A stretch of DNA of 64,000 nucleotides from Anthonomus grandis grandis (Eukaryota; Arthropoda; Insecta; Coleoptera; Curculionidae), in assembly GCF_022605725.1 (NCBI RefSeq), contig NC_065564.1, forward strand, positions 10,518,698 to 10,582,697, given 5' to 3'. The notes beneath the pieces were generated by a model. It did no database searches. It saw only the letters and a program-made list of their open reading frames with translations, and was not told where the DNA came from. A program made the translations under genes and the position numbers. This document shows positions 10,949 to 24,576 of the stretch, one piece after another (position 1 is the stretch's first letter; each line of letters begins with the position of its first letter).

Positions 10949-13900
10949 TATAGCATTGTCAGATTGGATTACAATTTAATTTTTGAAGTTCATTTGATGT
11001 ACTGTAAATTATTTTTAAAATTTTTCTGATGTATTGTTTTTAAAAAAAATTATTATATTTCACTCTATTACTGTTATCTATTATTCAAATATTATTTAAA
11101 TTTGCTATTTCGCATATACAAGATAGTCAAATGATGTTTTTTGCGGTTTGAACACAACCAGAGTTAAGAAAATGTAATAACTAATAGCGTTGGCGATTGT
11201 TCCGATATGATGTCAATTTAATTTTTTGATATAATTTGTTTAACCCTAAATAATTTTTTAAAATATTTTGAATTATTGTGTTTAAAAAAAATAGTCATAT
11301 CTCACTCAATTACGGTTATCTATTATTCAAATTTATTTTAAATTTAATATTTAGGTTAAACAAGATGACTCAGATAATCCTTTTTAAGTTTTGGACATAA
11401 CGAGGGTTAAGAAAATAAAACAATTAATCATAGCATTGTCCGATTGGATTCCAATTTAATTTTTGAAGTTCATTTGATGTACTGTAAATTATTTTTAAAA
11501 TTTTTCTTATGAATTGTTTTTTAAAAAAATTATTATATTTCACTCTATTACTGTTATTTATTATTCGAATATTATTTAAATTTGCTATTTCGCATATACA
11601 AGATAGTCAAATGATGTTTTTTGCGGTTTGAACACAACCAGAGTTAAGAAAATGTAATAACTAATAGCATTGGCGATTGTTCCGATATGATGTCAATTTA
11701 ATTTTTTGATATAATTTGTTTAACCCTAAATAATTTTTTAAAATATTTTGATGTATTGTGTTTAAAAAAAATAGTCATATCTCACTCAATTACGGTTATC
11801 TATTATTGAAATTTATTTTAAATTTAATATTTAGGTTAAACAAGATGACTCAGATAATCCTTTTTAGGTTTTGGACATAACCAGGGTTAAGAAAATATAA
11901 CAATTAATCATTATAGCAACGCCCGATTAGATTCCAATTCAATTATTGAAGTTCATTTGATGTACTGTAAATTATTTTTAAAATTTCTCTTATGAATTGT
12001 TTTTTAAAAAAATAATTATAGCTCACTCTATTACTGTTATCTATTATTCGAATATAATTTAAATTTACTATTTCGCATATACAAGATAGTCAAATGATGT
12101 TTTTTGCGGTTTGTACACAACCAGAGTTAAGAAAATGTAATAACTAATAGCGTGGGCGATTGTTCCGATATGATGTCAATTTAATTTTTTGATATAATTT
12201 GTTTAACCCTAAATAGTTTTTTAAAATATTTTGATGTATTGTGTTTAAAAAAAATAGTCATATATCACTCAATTACGGTTATCTATTATTCAAATTTATT
12301 TTTAAATTAATATTTAGGTTATACAAGATGACCCAAATGATCCTATTTAAGTTTTAGACATAACCAAGGTTAAGAAAATAGAACAATTAATCATTATAGC
12401 ATTGTCCGATTTGATTCCAATTTAATTTTTGAGGTTCTTTTGATTTACTGTAAATTATTTTTAAAATTTTTCTGATGTATTGTTTTTAAAAAAAATAATC
12501 GTATTTCACTCTATTACTGTTATCTATTATTCGAATATTATTTAAATTTGCTATTTCGCATATACAAGATCGCCAAATGATGTTTTTTACGGTTTGAACA
12601 CAACCAGAATTAAGAAAATATAATAACTAATAGCGTTAGCGATTGTTCCGATTTAATTTTAATTCAATTTTTAGATATAATTTGTTTAACTCTACATAAT
12701 TTTTTAAAATATTTTGATGTATTGTGTTTATAAAAAATAGTCATATCTCACTCAATTACGGTTATCTATTATTCAAATTTATTTTTAAATTAATATTTAG
12801 GTTATACAAGATGACCCAAATGATCCTTTTTAAGTTTTAGACATAACCAAGGTTAAGAAAATAGAACAATTAATCATTATAGCATTGTCCGATTGGATTC
12901 CAATTTAATTTTTGAAGTTCATTTGTACTGTAAATTATTTTTAAAATTTTTCTTATGAATTGTTTTTTCAAAAAATTATTATATCTCACTCTATTACTGT
13001 TATCTATTATTCGAATATAATTTAAATTTACTATTTCGCATATACAAAATAGCCAAATGCTGTTTTTTACGGTTTGAACACAACCATAATTAAGAAAATG
13101 TAATAACTAATAGCGTTGGCGATTGTTCCGATATGATGTCTATTTAATTTTTTGATATAATTTGTTTAACCCTAAATAATTTTTTTAAATATTTTGATGT
13201 ATTGTGTTTAAAAAAAATAGTTATATCTCACTCAATTACGGTGATCTATTATTCAAATTTATTTTAAAATTAATATTTCGGTTATGCAAGATGACCCAAA
13301 TGATCCTTTTTAACTTTTGGACATAACTAGGGTTAAGAAAACAGAACCATTAATCATTATAGCAACGTCCGATTGGATTCCAATTTAATTTTTGAAGTTC
13401 ATTTGATGTACTGTAAATTATTTTTAAATTTTTTCTGATGTATTGTTTTTAAAAAAAATAATCATATTTCACTCTTTTACTGTTATCTATTATTCGAATA
13501 TAATTTAAATTTACTATTTCGCATATACAAGATTGCCAAATGATGTTTTTTACGGTTTGAACACAACCAGAAATAACAAAATATAATAACTAATAGCGTT
13601 AGCGATTGTTCCGATATAATTTTAATTCAATTTTTAGATATAATTTGATTAACTCTAAATATTTTCTTTAAATATTTTGATGTATTTTGTTTAAAAAAAA
13701 TAGTCATATCTCACTCAATTACGGTTATCTATTATACAAATTTATTTTAAAATTAATATTTAGGTTAAACAAGATGACTCAAATAATCCTTTTTAAGTTT
13801 TGAACATAACCAGGGTTAAGAAAATAGAACAATTAATCATTATAGCATTGTCCGATTTGTTTCCAATTTAATTTTTGAAGTTCATTTGATGTACTGTAAA

Positions 13901-14994
13901 TTATTTTCAAAATTTCTCTTATGAATTGTTTTTTAAAAAAATATTTATAGCTCACTCTATTACTGTTATCTATTATTCGAATATAATTTAAATTTACTAT
14001 TTCGCATATACAAGATCGCCAAATGATGTTTTTTTATGGTTTGAACACAACCAGAATTAAGAAACTATAATAACTAATAGCGTTAGCGATTGTTCCGATT
14101 TAATTTTAATTTTATCTTTAGATATAATTTGATTAACTTTAAATAATTTTTTTAAATATTTTGATGTATTGTGTTTAAAAAAAATAGTAATATCTCACTC
14201 AATTACGGTTATCTATTATTCAAATCTATTTTAAAATTAATATTTCGGTTATGCAAGATGACCCAAATGATCCTTTTTAAGTTTTGGACATAACCTGGTT
14301 TAAAAAAATAGAACAATTAATCATTATAGCATTGTCCGATTTGATTCCAATTTAATTTTTGAAGTTCATTTGATGTACTGTAAATTAATTTTAAAATTTT
14401 TCTTATGAATTGTTTTTTAAAAAAATAATTATATCTCACTCAATTACTGTTATCTATTATTCGAATATAATTTAAACTTGCTATTTCGCATATACAAGAT
14501 CGGCAAATGATGTTTTTTACGGTTTGAACACAACCAGAATTAAGAAAATATAATAACTAATAGCGTTAACGATTGTTCCGATTTAATTTTAATTTTATCT
14601 TTAGATATAATTTGATTAACTTTAAATAATTTTTTTAAATATTTTGATGTATTGTGTTTAAAAAAAATAGTAATATCTCACTCAATTACGGTTATCTATT
14701 ATTCAAATCTATTTTAAAATTAATATTTCGGTTATGCAAAATGACCCAAATGATCCTTTTTAAGTTTTGGACATAACCAGGGTTAAGAAAATAGAACGGT
14801 TAATGATTATAGCTTTGTCCGATTGGATTCCAATTTAATTTTTGAAGTTCATTTGATGTACTGTAAATTATTTTTAATATTTTTCTTATGAATTGTTTTT
14901 AAAAAAAATATTTATAGCTCACTCTATTACTGTTATCTATTATTCGAATATGATTTAAATTTACTATTTCGCATATACAAGATAGTCAAATGAT

Positions 14995-16687
14995 GTTTTT
15001 TGCGGTTTGAACACAACCAGAGTTAAGAAAATGTAATAACTAATAGCGTTGGCGATTGTTCCGATATGATGTCAATTTAATTTTTTGATATAATTTGTTT
15101 AACCCTAAATAATTTTTTAAAATATTTTGATGTATTGTGTTTAAAAAAAATAGTAATACCTCACTCAATTACGGTTATCTATTATTCAAATCTATTTTAA
15201 AATTAATATTTAGGTTATGCAAGATGACCCAAATGATCCTTTTTAAGTTTTGGACATAACCAGGGTTAAGAAAATAGAACGGTTAATCATTATAGCATTG
15301 TCCGATTTGATTCCAATTAAATTTTTGAAGTTCATTTGATGTACTGTAAATTATTTTTAAAATTTTTCTGATGTATTGTTTAAAAAAAAAAAATAATCAT
15401 ATTTCACTCTATTACTGTTATCTATTATTCCACTATAATTTAAATTTACTATTTCGCATATACAAGATTGCCAAATGATGCTTTTTTATGGTTTGAACAC
15501 AACAAGAATTAAGAAACTACAATAACTAATAGCGTTAGTGATTGTTCCGATTTAATTTTAATTTTATTTTTAGATATAATTTGATTAACTCTAAATAATT
15601 TTTTAAAATATTTTTATGTATTGTGTTTATAAAAAATAGTCATATCTCGCTCAATTACGGTTATCTATTATTCAAATTTTTTTTACAATTAATATTTAGG
15701 TTAAACAAGATGACCCAAATGATCCTTTTTAAGTTTTATACATAACCAGGGTTAAGAAAATAGAACGGTTAATCATTATAGCATTGTCCGATTTGATTCC
15801 AATTAAATTTTTGAAGTTCATTTGATGTACTGTAAATTATTTTTAAAATTTTTCTGATATATTGTTTTTAAAAAAAATAATCATATTTTACTCTATTACT
15901 GTTATCTTTTATTCGAATATTATTTAAATTTACAATTTGGCATATACAAGATCGCAAATGATGTTTTTTACGGTTTGAACACAACCAGAATTAAAAAAAT
16001 ATTATAACTAATAGCGTTAGCGATTGTTCCGATTTAATTTTAATTCAATTTTTAGATATAATTTGATTAACTCTAAATATTTTTTTAAAATATTTTGATG
16101 TATTGTGTTTAAAAAAAATAGTCATATCTGACTCTATTACTGTTATCTATTATTCGAATATTATTTAAATTTACTATTTCGCATATACAAGATCGCAAAT
16201 GATGTTTTTTACGGTTTGAACACAACCAGAGTTAAGAAAATATAATAACTAATAGCGTTAGCGATTGTTCCGAATTAATTCTAATTCAATTTTTAGATAT
16301 AATTTGATTAACTCTAAATATTTTTTTTAAATATTTTGATGTATTGTGTTTATTAAAAAAAATAGTCATATCTCACTCAATTACGGTTATCTATTATTCA
16401 AATTTATTTTACAATTAATATTTAGGTTAAACAAGATGACTCAAATAATCCTTTTTAAGTTTTGGACATAACCAGGGTTAAGAAAATAGAACAATTAATC
16501 ATTATAGCATTGTCCGATTTGATTCCAATTTAATTTTTGAGGTACATTTGATGTACTGTAAATTATTTTTTAAATTTTTCTGATGTATTGTTTTTAAAAA
16601 AAATAATCGTATTTCACTCTATTACTGTTATCTATTATTCGAATATTATTTAAATTTACTATTTCGCATATACAAGATCGCAAATGA
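14995..16687. repeat. 1,692-bp segmental duplication, copy 1
   Basis: Seven monomers, an odd number, repeated at an offset of 1,692 bp. The private variant TTCCACTATAATTT, replacing the usual TTCGAATATAATTT, occurs at 15,429 and 17,121 only, followed in both by TGCTTTTTTATGG and ACAACAAGAATTAAG. Copy 1 has a patch at about 15,700-15,830 that does not match copy 2 (see findings). Ends are approximate. Confidence 0.75.
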
Positions 16688-18095
16688 TGTTTTTTGCGGT
16701 TTGAACACAACCAGAGTTAAGAAAATGTAATAACTAATAGCGTTGGCGATTGTTCCGATATTATGTCAATTTAATTTTTTGATATAATTTGTTTAACCCT
16801 AAATAATTTTTTAAAATATTTTGATGTATTGTGTTTAAAAAAAATAGTAATACCTCACTCAATTACGGTTATCTATTATTCAAATCTATTTTAAAATTAA
16901 TATTTCGGTTATGCAAGATGACCCAAATGATCCTTTTTAAGTTTTGGACATAACCAGGGTTAAGAAAATAGAACGGTTAATCATTATAGCATTGTCCGAT
17001 TTGATTCCAATTTAATTTTTGAAGTTCATTTGATGTACTGTAAATTATTTTTAAAATTTTTCTGATGTATTGTTTAAAAAAAAAATAATCATATTTCACT
17101 CTATTACTGTTATCTATTATTCCACTATAATTTAAATTTACTATTTCGCATATACAAGATCGCCAAATGATGCTTTTTTATGGTTTGAACACAACAAGAA
17201 TTAAGAAACTACAATAACTAATAGCGTTAGCGATTGTTCCGATTTAATTTTAATTTTATTTTTAGATATAATTTGATTAACTCTAAATAATTTTTTAAAA
17301 TATTTTTATGTATTGTGTTTATAAAAAATAGTCATATCTCACTCAATTACGGTTATCTATTATTCAAATTTTTTTTACAATTAATATTTAGGTTAAACAA
17401 GATGACTCAAATAATCCTTTTTAAGTTTTGGACATAACCAGGGTTAAGAAAATAGAACAATTAATCATTATAGCATTGTCCGATTTGATTCCAATTTAAT
17501 TTTTTAAGTTCATTTGATGTACTGTAAATTATTTTTAAAATTTTTCTGATGTATTGTTTTTAAAAAAAATAATCATATTTTACTCTATTACTGTTATCTT
17601 TTATTCAAATATTATTTAAATTTACAATTTGGCATATACAAGATCGCAAATGATGTTTTTTACGGTTTGAACACAACCAGAATTAAGAAAATATTATAAC
17701 TAATAGCGTTAGCGATTGTTCCGATTTAATTTTAATTCAATTTTTAGATATAATTTGATTAACTCTAAATATTTTTTTAAAATATTTTGATGTATTGTGT
17801 TTAAAAAAAATAGTCATATCTCACTCTATTACTGTTATCTATTATTCGAATATTATTTAAATTTACTATTTCGCATATACAAGATCGCAAATGATGTTTT
17901 TTACGGTTTGAACACAACCAGAGTTAAGAAAATATAATAACTAATAGCGTTAGCGATTGTTCCGAATTAATTTTAATTCAATTTTTAGATATAATTTGAT
18001 TAACTCTAAATATTTTTTTAAAATATTTTGATGTATTGTGTTTATTAAAAAAAATAGTCATATCTCACTCAATTACGGTTATCTATTATTCAAAT
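16688..18095. repeat. 1,692-bp segmental duplication, copy 2 (incomplete)
   Basis: Tandem copy of 14,995-16,687. Shared rare features include the A/B hybrid monomer (near 16,100 and 17,800), ACAATTTGGCATATAC, and the TTTATTAAAAAAAATAG insertion near 16,350 and 18,040. The match fades near 18,095, where copy 1 has TTTTACAATTAATATTTAGG and this copy TTTTTAAATTAATATTTAG. Confidence 0.75.
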
Positions 18096-20213
18096 TTATT
18101 TTTAAATTAATATTTAGGTTATACAAGATGACCCAAATGATCCTTTTTAAGTTTTAGACATAACCAGGGTTAAGAAAATAGAACAATTAATCATTATAGC
18201 ATCGTCCGATTTGATTCCAATTTAATTTTTGAAGTTCATTTGATGTACTGTAAATTATTTTTAAAATTTTTCTGATGTTTTGTTTTTAAAAAAAATAATC
18301 ATATTTCACTCTATTACTGTTATCTATTATTCGAATATTATTTAAATTTACTATTTCGCATATACAAGATCACCAAATGATGTTTTTTACGGTTTGAACA
18401 CAATCAGAATTAAGAAAATATAATAACTAATAGCATTAGCGATTGTTCCGATTTAACTTTAGTTCAATTTTTAGATATAATTTGATTAACTCTAAATAAT
18501 TTTTTAAAATATTTTGATGTATTGTGTTTAAAAAAAATAGTAATACCTCACTCAATTACGGTTATCTATTATTCAAATCTATTTTAAAATTAATATTTCG
18601 GTTATGCAGATGACCCAAATGATCCTTTTTAAGTTTTGGATATAACCTGGGTTAAAAAAATAGAACAATTAATCATTATAGCAACGTCCGATTGGATTCC
18701 AATTTAATTATTGAAGTCCATTTGATGTACTGTAAATTATTTTTAAAATTTTTCTGATGTATTGTTTTAAAAAAAAATAATCATATTTCACTCTATTACT
18801 GTTATCTATTATTCGAATATAATTTAATTTTACTATTTCGCATATACAAGATCGCAAATGATGTTTTTTACGGTTTGAACACAACCAGAATTAAGAAAAT
18901 ATAATAACTAATAGCGTTAGCGATTGTTCCGATTTAATTTTAATTCAATTTTTAGATATAATTTGATTAACTCTATATAATTTTTTTAAATATTTTGATG
19001 TATTGTGTTTATAAAAAATAGTCATATCTCACTCAATTACGGTTATCTATTATTTAAATTTATTTTTAAATTAATATTTAGGTTATACAAGATGACCCAA
19101 ATGATCCTTTTTAAGTTTTAGACATAACCAGGGTTAAGAAAATAGAACAATTAATCATTATAGCATTGTCCGATTTGATTCCAATTTAATTTTTGAGGTA
19201 CATTTGATGTACTGTAAATTATTTTTAAAATTTTTCTGATGTATTGTTTTTAAAAAAAATAATCGTATTTCACTCTATTACTGTTATCTATTATTCGAAT
19301 ATTATTTAAATTTACTATTTCGCATATACAAGATCGCCAAATGATGTTTTTTACGGTTTGAACACAACCAGAATTAAGAAAATATAATAACTAATAGCGT
19401 TAGCGATTGTTCCGATTTAATTTTAATTCAATTTTTAGATATAATTTGATTAGCTCTAAATAATTTTTTTAAATATTTTTATGTATTGTGTTTATAAAAA
19501 ATAGTCATATCTCACTCAATTACGGTTATCTATTATTCAAATTTATTTTACAATTAATATTTAGGTTAAACAAGATGACTCAAATAATCCTTTTAAAGTT
19601 TTGGACATAACCAGGGTTAAGAAAATAGAACAATTAATCATTATAGCATTGTCCGAATTGATTCCAATTTAATTTTTGAAGTACATTTGATGTACTGTAA
19701 ATTATTTTTAAAATTTTTCTGATGTATTGTTTTTAAAAAAAAATAATCGTATTTCACTCTATTACTGTTATCTATTATTTGAATATTATTTAAATTTACT
19801 ATTTCGTATATACAAGATCGCCAAATGATGTTTTTTCCGGTTTGAACACAACCAGAATTAAGAAAATATAATAACTAATAGCGTTAGCGATTGTTATGAT
19901 TCAACTTTAATTCAATTTTTAGATATAATTTGATTAACCCTAAATAATTTTTTAAAATATGTTGATGTATTGTGTTTAAAAAAAATAGTAATATCTCACT
20001 CAATTACGGTTATCTATTATTCAAATTTATTTTAAAATTAATATTTCGGTTATGCAAGATGAACCAAATGATCCTTTTTAAGTTTTGGGCATAACCTGGG
20101 TTAAGAAAATAGAACAATTAATCATTATAGCATTGTCCGATTTGTTTCCAATTTAATTTTTGAAGTTCATTTGATGTACTGTAAATTATTTTCAAAATTT
20201 CTCTTATGAATTG

Positions 20214-23200
20214 TTTTTTAAAAAAATAATTATAGCTCACTCTATTACTGTTACCTATTATTCGAATATAATTTAAATTTACTATTTCGCATATACAAGA
20301 TAGTCAAATGATGTTTTTTACGGTTTGAACACAATCAGAATTAAGAAAATATAATAACTAATAGCGTTAGCGATTGTTCCGATTTAACTTTAGTTTAATT
20401 TTTAGATATAATTTGATTAACTCTAAATAATTTTTAAAAATATTTTGATGTATTGTGTTTAAAAAAAATAGTCATATCTCACTCAATTACGGTTATCTAT
20501 TATTCAAATTTATTTTAAATTTAATATTTAGGTTAAACAAGATGGCTCAAATGATCCTTTTTAAGCTTTAGACATAACCAGGGTTAAGAAAATAGAACAA
20601 TTAATCATTATAGCATTATCCGATTTGTTTCCAATTTAATTTTTGAAGTTTATTTGATGTACTGTAAATTATTTTTAAAATTTTTCTTATGAATTGTTTT
20701 TTAAAAAAATAATTATATCTCACTTAATTACGGTTATCTATTATTCAAATTTATTTTAAAATTAATATTTCGGTTATGCAAGATTACCCAAATGATGCTT
20801 TTTAAGTTTTGGACATAACCAGGGTTAAGAAAATAGAACCAGGAATAAGAAAAAAGAATCATTATAGCTTTGTCCGATTGGATTCCAATTTAATTTTTGA
20901 AGTTCATTTGATGTACTGTAAATTATTTTTAATATTTTTTTTATGAATTGTTTTTTAAAAAAATATTTATAGCTCACTCTATTACTGTTATGTATTATTC
21001 GAATATAATTTAAATTTACTATTTCGCATATACAAGATAGTCAAATGATGTTTTTTGCGGTTTGAACACAACCAGAGTTAAGAAAATGTAATAACTAATA
21101 GCGTTGGCGATTGTTCCGATATGATGTCAATTTAATTTTTTGATATAATTTGTTTAACTTTAAATAATTTTTTAAAATATTTTGATGTATTGTGTTTAAA
21201 AAAAATAGTAATACCTCACTCAATTACGGTTATCTATTATTCGAATATTATTTAAATTTACTATTTCGCATATACAAGATAGTCAAATGATGTTTTTTGC
21301 GGTTTGAACACAACCAGAGTTAAGAAAATGTAATAACTAATAGCGTTGGCGATTGTTCCGATATTATGTCAATTCAATTTTTAGATATAATTTGATTAAC
21401 CCTAAATAATTTTTTAAAATATTTGGATGTATTGTGTTTATAAAAAATAGTCATATCTCACACAATTACGGTTATCTATTATTTAAATTCATTTTTAAAT
21501 TAATATTTAGGTTATACAAGATGACCCAAATGATCCTTTTTAAGTTTTAGACATAACCAGGGTTAAGAAAATAGAACAATTAATCATTATAGCATTATCC
21601 GATTTGTTTCCAATTTAATTTTTGAAGTTTATTTGATGTACTGTAAATTATTTTTAAAATTTTTCTTATGAATTGATTTTTAAAAAAATAATTATATCTC
21701 ACTTAATTACGGTTATCTATTATTCAAATTTATTTTAAAATTAATATTTCGGTTATGCAAGATGACCCAAATGATCCTTTTTAAGTTTTGGACATAACCA
21801 GGGTTAAGAAAATAGAACTGTTAATCATTATAGCTTTGTCCGATTGGATTCCAGTTTAATTTTTGAAGTTCATTTGATGTACGGTAAATTATTTTTAATA
21901 TTTTTCATATAAATTGTTTTTTAAAAAAATAATTATATCTCACTCAATTACGGTTATTTATTATTCAAATTTATTTTAAAATTAATATTTCGGTTATGCA
22001 AGATGACCCAAATGATCCTTTTTAAGTTTTGGACATAACCAGGGTTAAGAAAATAGAACGGTTAATCATTATAGCTTTGTCCGATTGGATTCCAATTTAA
22101 TTTTTGAAGTTCATTTGATGTACTGTAAATTATTTTTAAAATTTCTCTTATGAATTGTTTTTTAAAAAAACAATTCATTTAAAGCTCACTCTATTACTGT
22201 TATCTATTATTCGAATATAATTTAAATTTACTATTTCGCATATACAAGATAGTCAAATGATGTTTTTTGCGGTTTGAACACAACCAGAGTTAAGAAAATG
22301 TAATAACTAATAGCGTTGGCGATTGTTCCGATATGATGTCAATTTATTTTTTTGATATAATTTGTTTAACCCTAAATAATTTTTTAAAATATTTTGATGT
22401 ATTGTGTTTATAAAAAATAGTCATATCTCACACAATTACGGTTATCTATTATTTAAATTCATTTTTAAATTAATATTTAGGTTATACAAGATGACCCAAA
22501 TGATCCTTTTTAAGTTTTAGACATAACCAGGGTTAAGAAAATAGAACAATTAATCATTATAGCATTATCCGATTTGTTTCCAATTTAATTTTTGAAGTTT
22601 ATTTGATGTACTGTAAATTATTTTCAAAATTTTTCTTATGAATTGATTTTTAAAAAAATAATTATATCTCACTTAATTACGGTTATCTATTATTCAAATT
22701 TATTTTAAAATTAATATTTCGGTTATGCAAGATGACCCAAATGATCCTTTTTAAGTTTTGGACATAACCAGGGTTAAGAAAATAGAACTGTTAATCATTA
22801 TAGCTTTGTCCGATTGGATTCCAGTTTAATTTTTGAAGTTCATTTGATGTACGGTAAATTATTTTTAATATTTTTCATATAAATTGTTTTTTAAAAAAAT
22901 AATTATATCTCACTCAATTACGGTTATCTATTATTCAAATTTATTTTAAAATTAATATTTCGGTTATGCAAGATGACCCAAATGATCCTTTTTAAGTTTT
23001 GGACATAACCAGGGTTAAGAAAATAGAACGGTTAATCATTATAGCTTTGTCCGATTGGATTCCAATTTAATTTTTGAAGTTCATTTGATGTACTGTAAAT
23101 TATTTTTAAAATTTCTCTTATGAATTGTTTTTTAAAAAAACAATTCATTTAAAGCTCACTCTATTACTGTTATCTATTATTCGAATATAATTTAAATTTA

Positions 23201-24576
23201 CTATTTCGCATAAACAAGATAGTCAAATGATGTTTTTTGCGGTTTGAACACAACCAGAATTAAGAAAATATAATAACTAATAGCGTTAGCGATTGTTATG
23301 ATTCAACTTTAATTCAATTTTTAGATATAATTTGATTAACCCTAAATAATTTTTTAAAATATGTTGATGTATTGTGTTTAAAAAAAATAGTAATATCTCA
23401 CTCAATTACGGTTATCTATTATTCAAATTTATTTTAAAATTAATATTTCGGTTATGCAAGATGAACCAAATGATCCTTTTTAAGTTTTGGGCATAACCTG
23501 GGTTAAAAAAATAGAACAATTAATCATTATAGCAACGTCCGATTGGATTCCAATTTAATTATTGAAGTTCATTTGATGTACCGTAAATTATTTTTAAAAT
23601 TTCTCTTATGAATTGTTTTTTAAAAAAATAATTATAGCTCACTCTATACTGTTATCTATTATTCGAATATAATTTAAATTTACTATTTCGCATATCCAAG
23701 ATAGTCAAATGATGTTTTTTGCGGTTTGTACACAACCAGAGTTAAGAAAATGTAATAACTAATAGCGTGGGCGATTGTTCCGATATGATGTCAATTTAAT
23801 TTTTTGATATAATTTGTTTAACCCTAAATAATTTTTTAAAATATTTTGATGTATTGTGTTTAAAAAAAATAGTCATATCTCACTCAATTACGGTTATCTA
23901 TTATTCAAATTTATTTTAAAATTAATATTTCGGTTATGCAAGATGAACCAAATGATCCTTTTTAAGTTTTGGGCATAACCTGGGTTAAAAAAATAGAACA
24001 ATTAATCATTATAGCAACGTCCGATTGGATTCCAATTTAATTATTGAAGTTCATTTGATGTACCGTAAATTATTTTTAAAATTTCTCTTATGAATTGTTT
24101 TTTAAAAAAATAATTATAGCTCACTCTATACTGTTATCTATTATTCGAATATAATTTAAATTTGCTATTTCGCATATACAAGATCGCCAAATGATGTTTT
24201 TTACGGTTTGAACACAACCAGAATTAAGAAAATATAATAACTAATAGCGTTAGCGATTGTTCCGATTTAATTTTAATTCAATTTTTAGATATAATTTGAT
24301 TAACTGTAAATAATTTTTTTAAATATTTTGATGTATTGTGTTTATAAAAAATAGTCATATCTCACTATTACGGTTATCTATTATTCAAATCTATTTTAAA
24401 ATTAATATTTCGGTTATGCAAGATGACCCAAATGATCCTTTTTACGTTTTGGACATAACCTGGATTAAAAAAATAGAACAATTAATTATTATAGCAACGT
24501 CCGATTGGATTCCAATTTAATTATTGAAGTTCATTTGATGTACTGTAAATTATTTTTAAAATTTCTCTTATGAATT
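20214..24576. repeat. 4,363-bp segmental duplication, copy 1
   Basis: Eighteen monomers, repeated directly downstream with almost no differences. The private variant AGGAATAAGAAAAAAGAATC lies at 20,841 and 25,204, exactly 4,363 bp apart, and TATAGCTCACTCTATTACTG follows the same offset (20,231 and 24,594). The left edge is set by a change in the T/A homopolymer near 20,214 and 24,577. The block contains two copies of the 970-bp higher-order repeat with palindromes at 22,150 and 23,120. Confidence 0.9.
22150..22178. repeat. Perfect 29-bp palindrome in B-type monomers
   Basis: Two 14-bp arms, ATGAATTGTTTTTT and its exact reverse complement, are separated by one A. The same 29 bp recur at 23,120, 26,513, 27,483, 34,084, 35,049, 36,019, 36,989, 37,477, 38,447, 39,417, 46,022, 46,987, 47,957, 48,927, 49,415, 54,713 and 57,225. 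Imperfect versions with altered T/A tracts lie near 30,959 and 42,898. Other monomers have TAATTATAGC in place of the right arm. I saw none before 22 kb. Confidence 0.9.

Noticed and set aside
24338..24520. 60-codon open frame, repeated identically at 28,701-28,883
   Set aside because: It lies wholly inside an A monomer of the 4,363-bp duplication. It is open only because a 2-bp loss (CTCACTATTACGG) shifts the frame. The identical copy reflects DNA duplication, and there is no recognisable protein feature.
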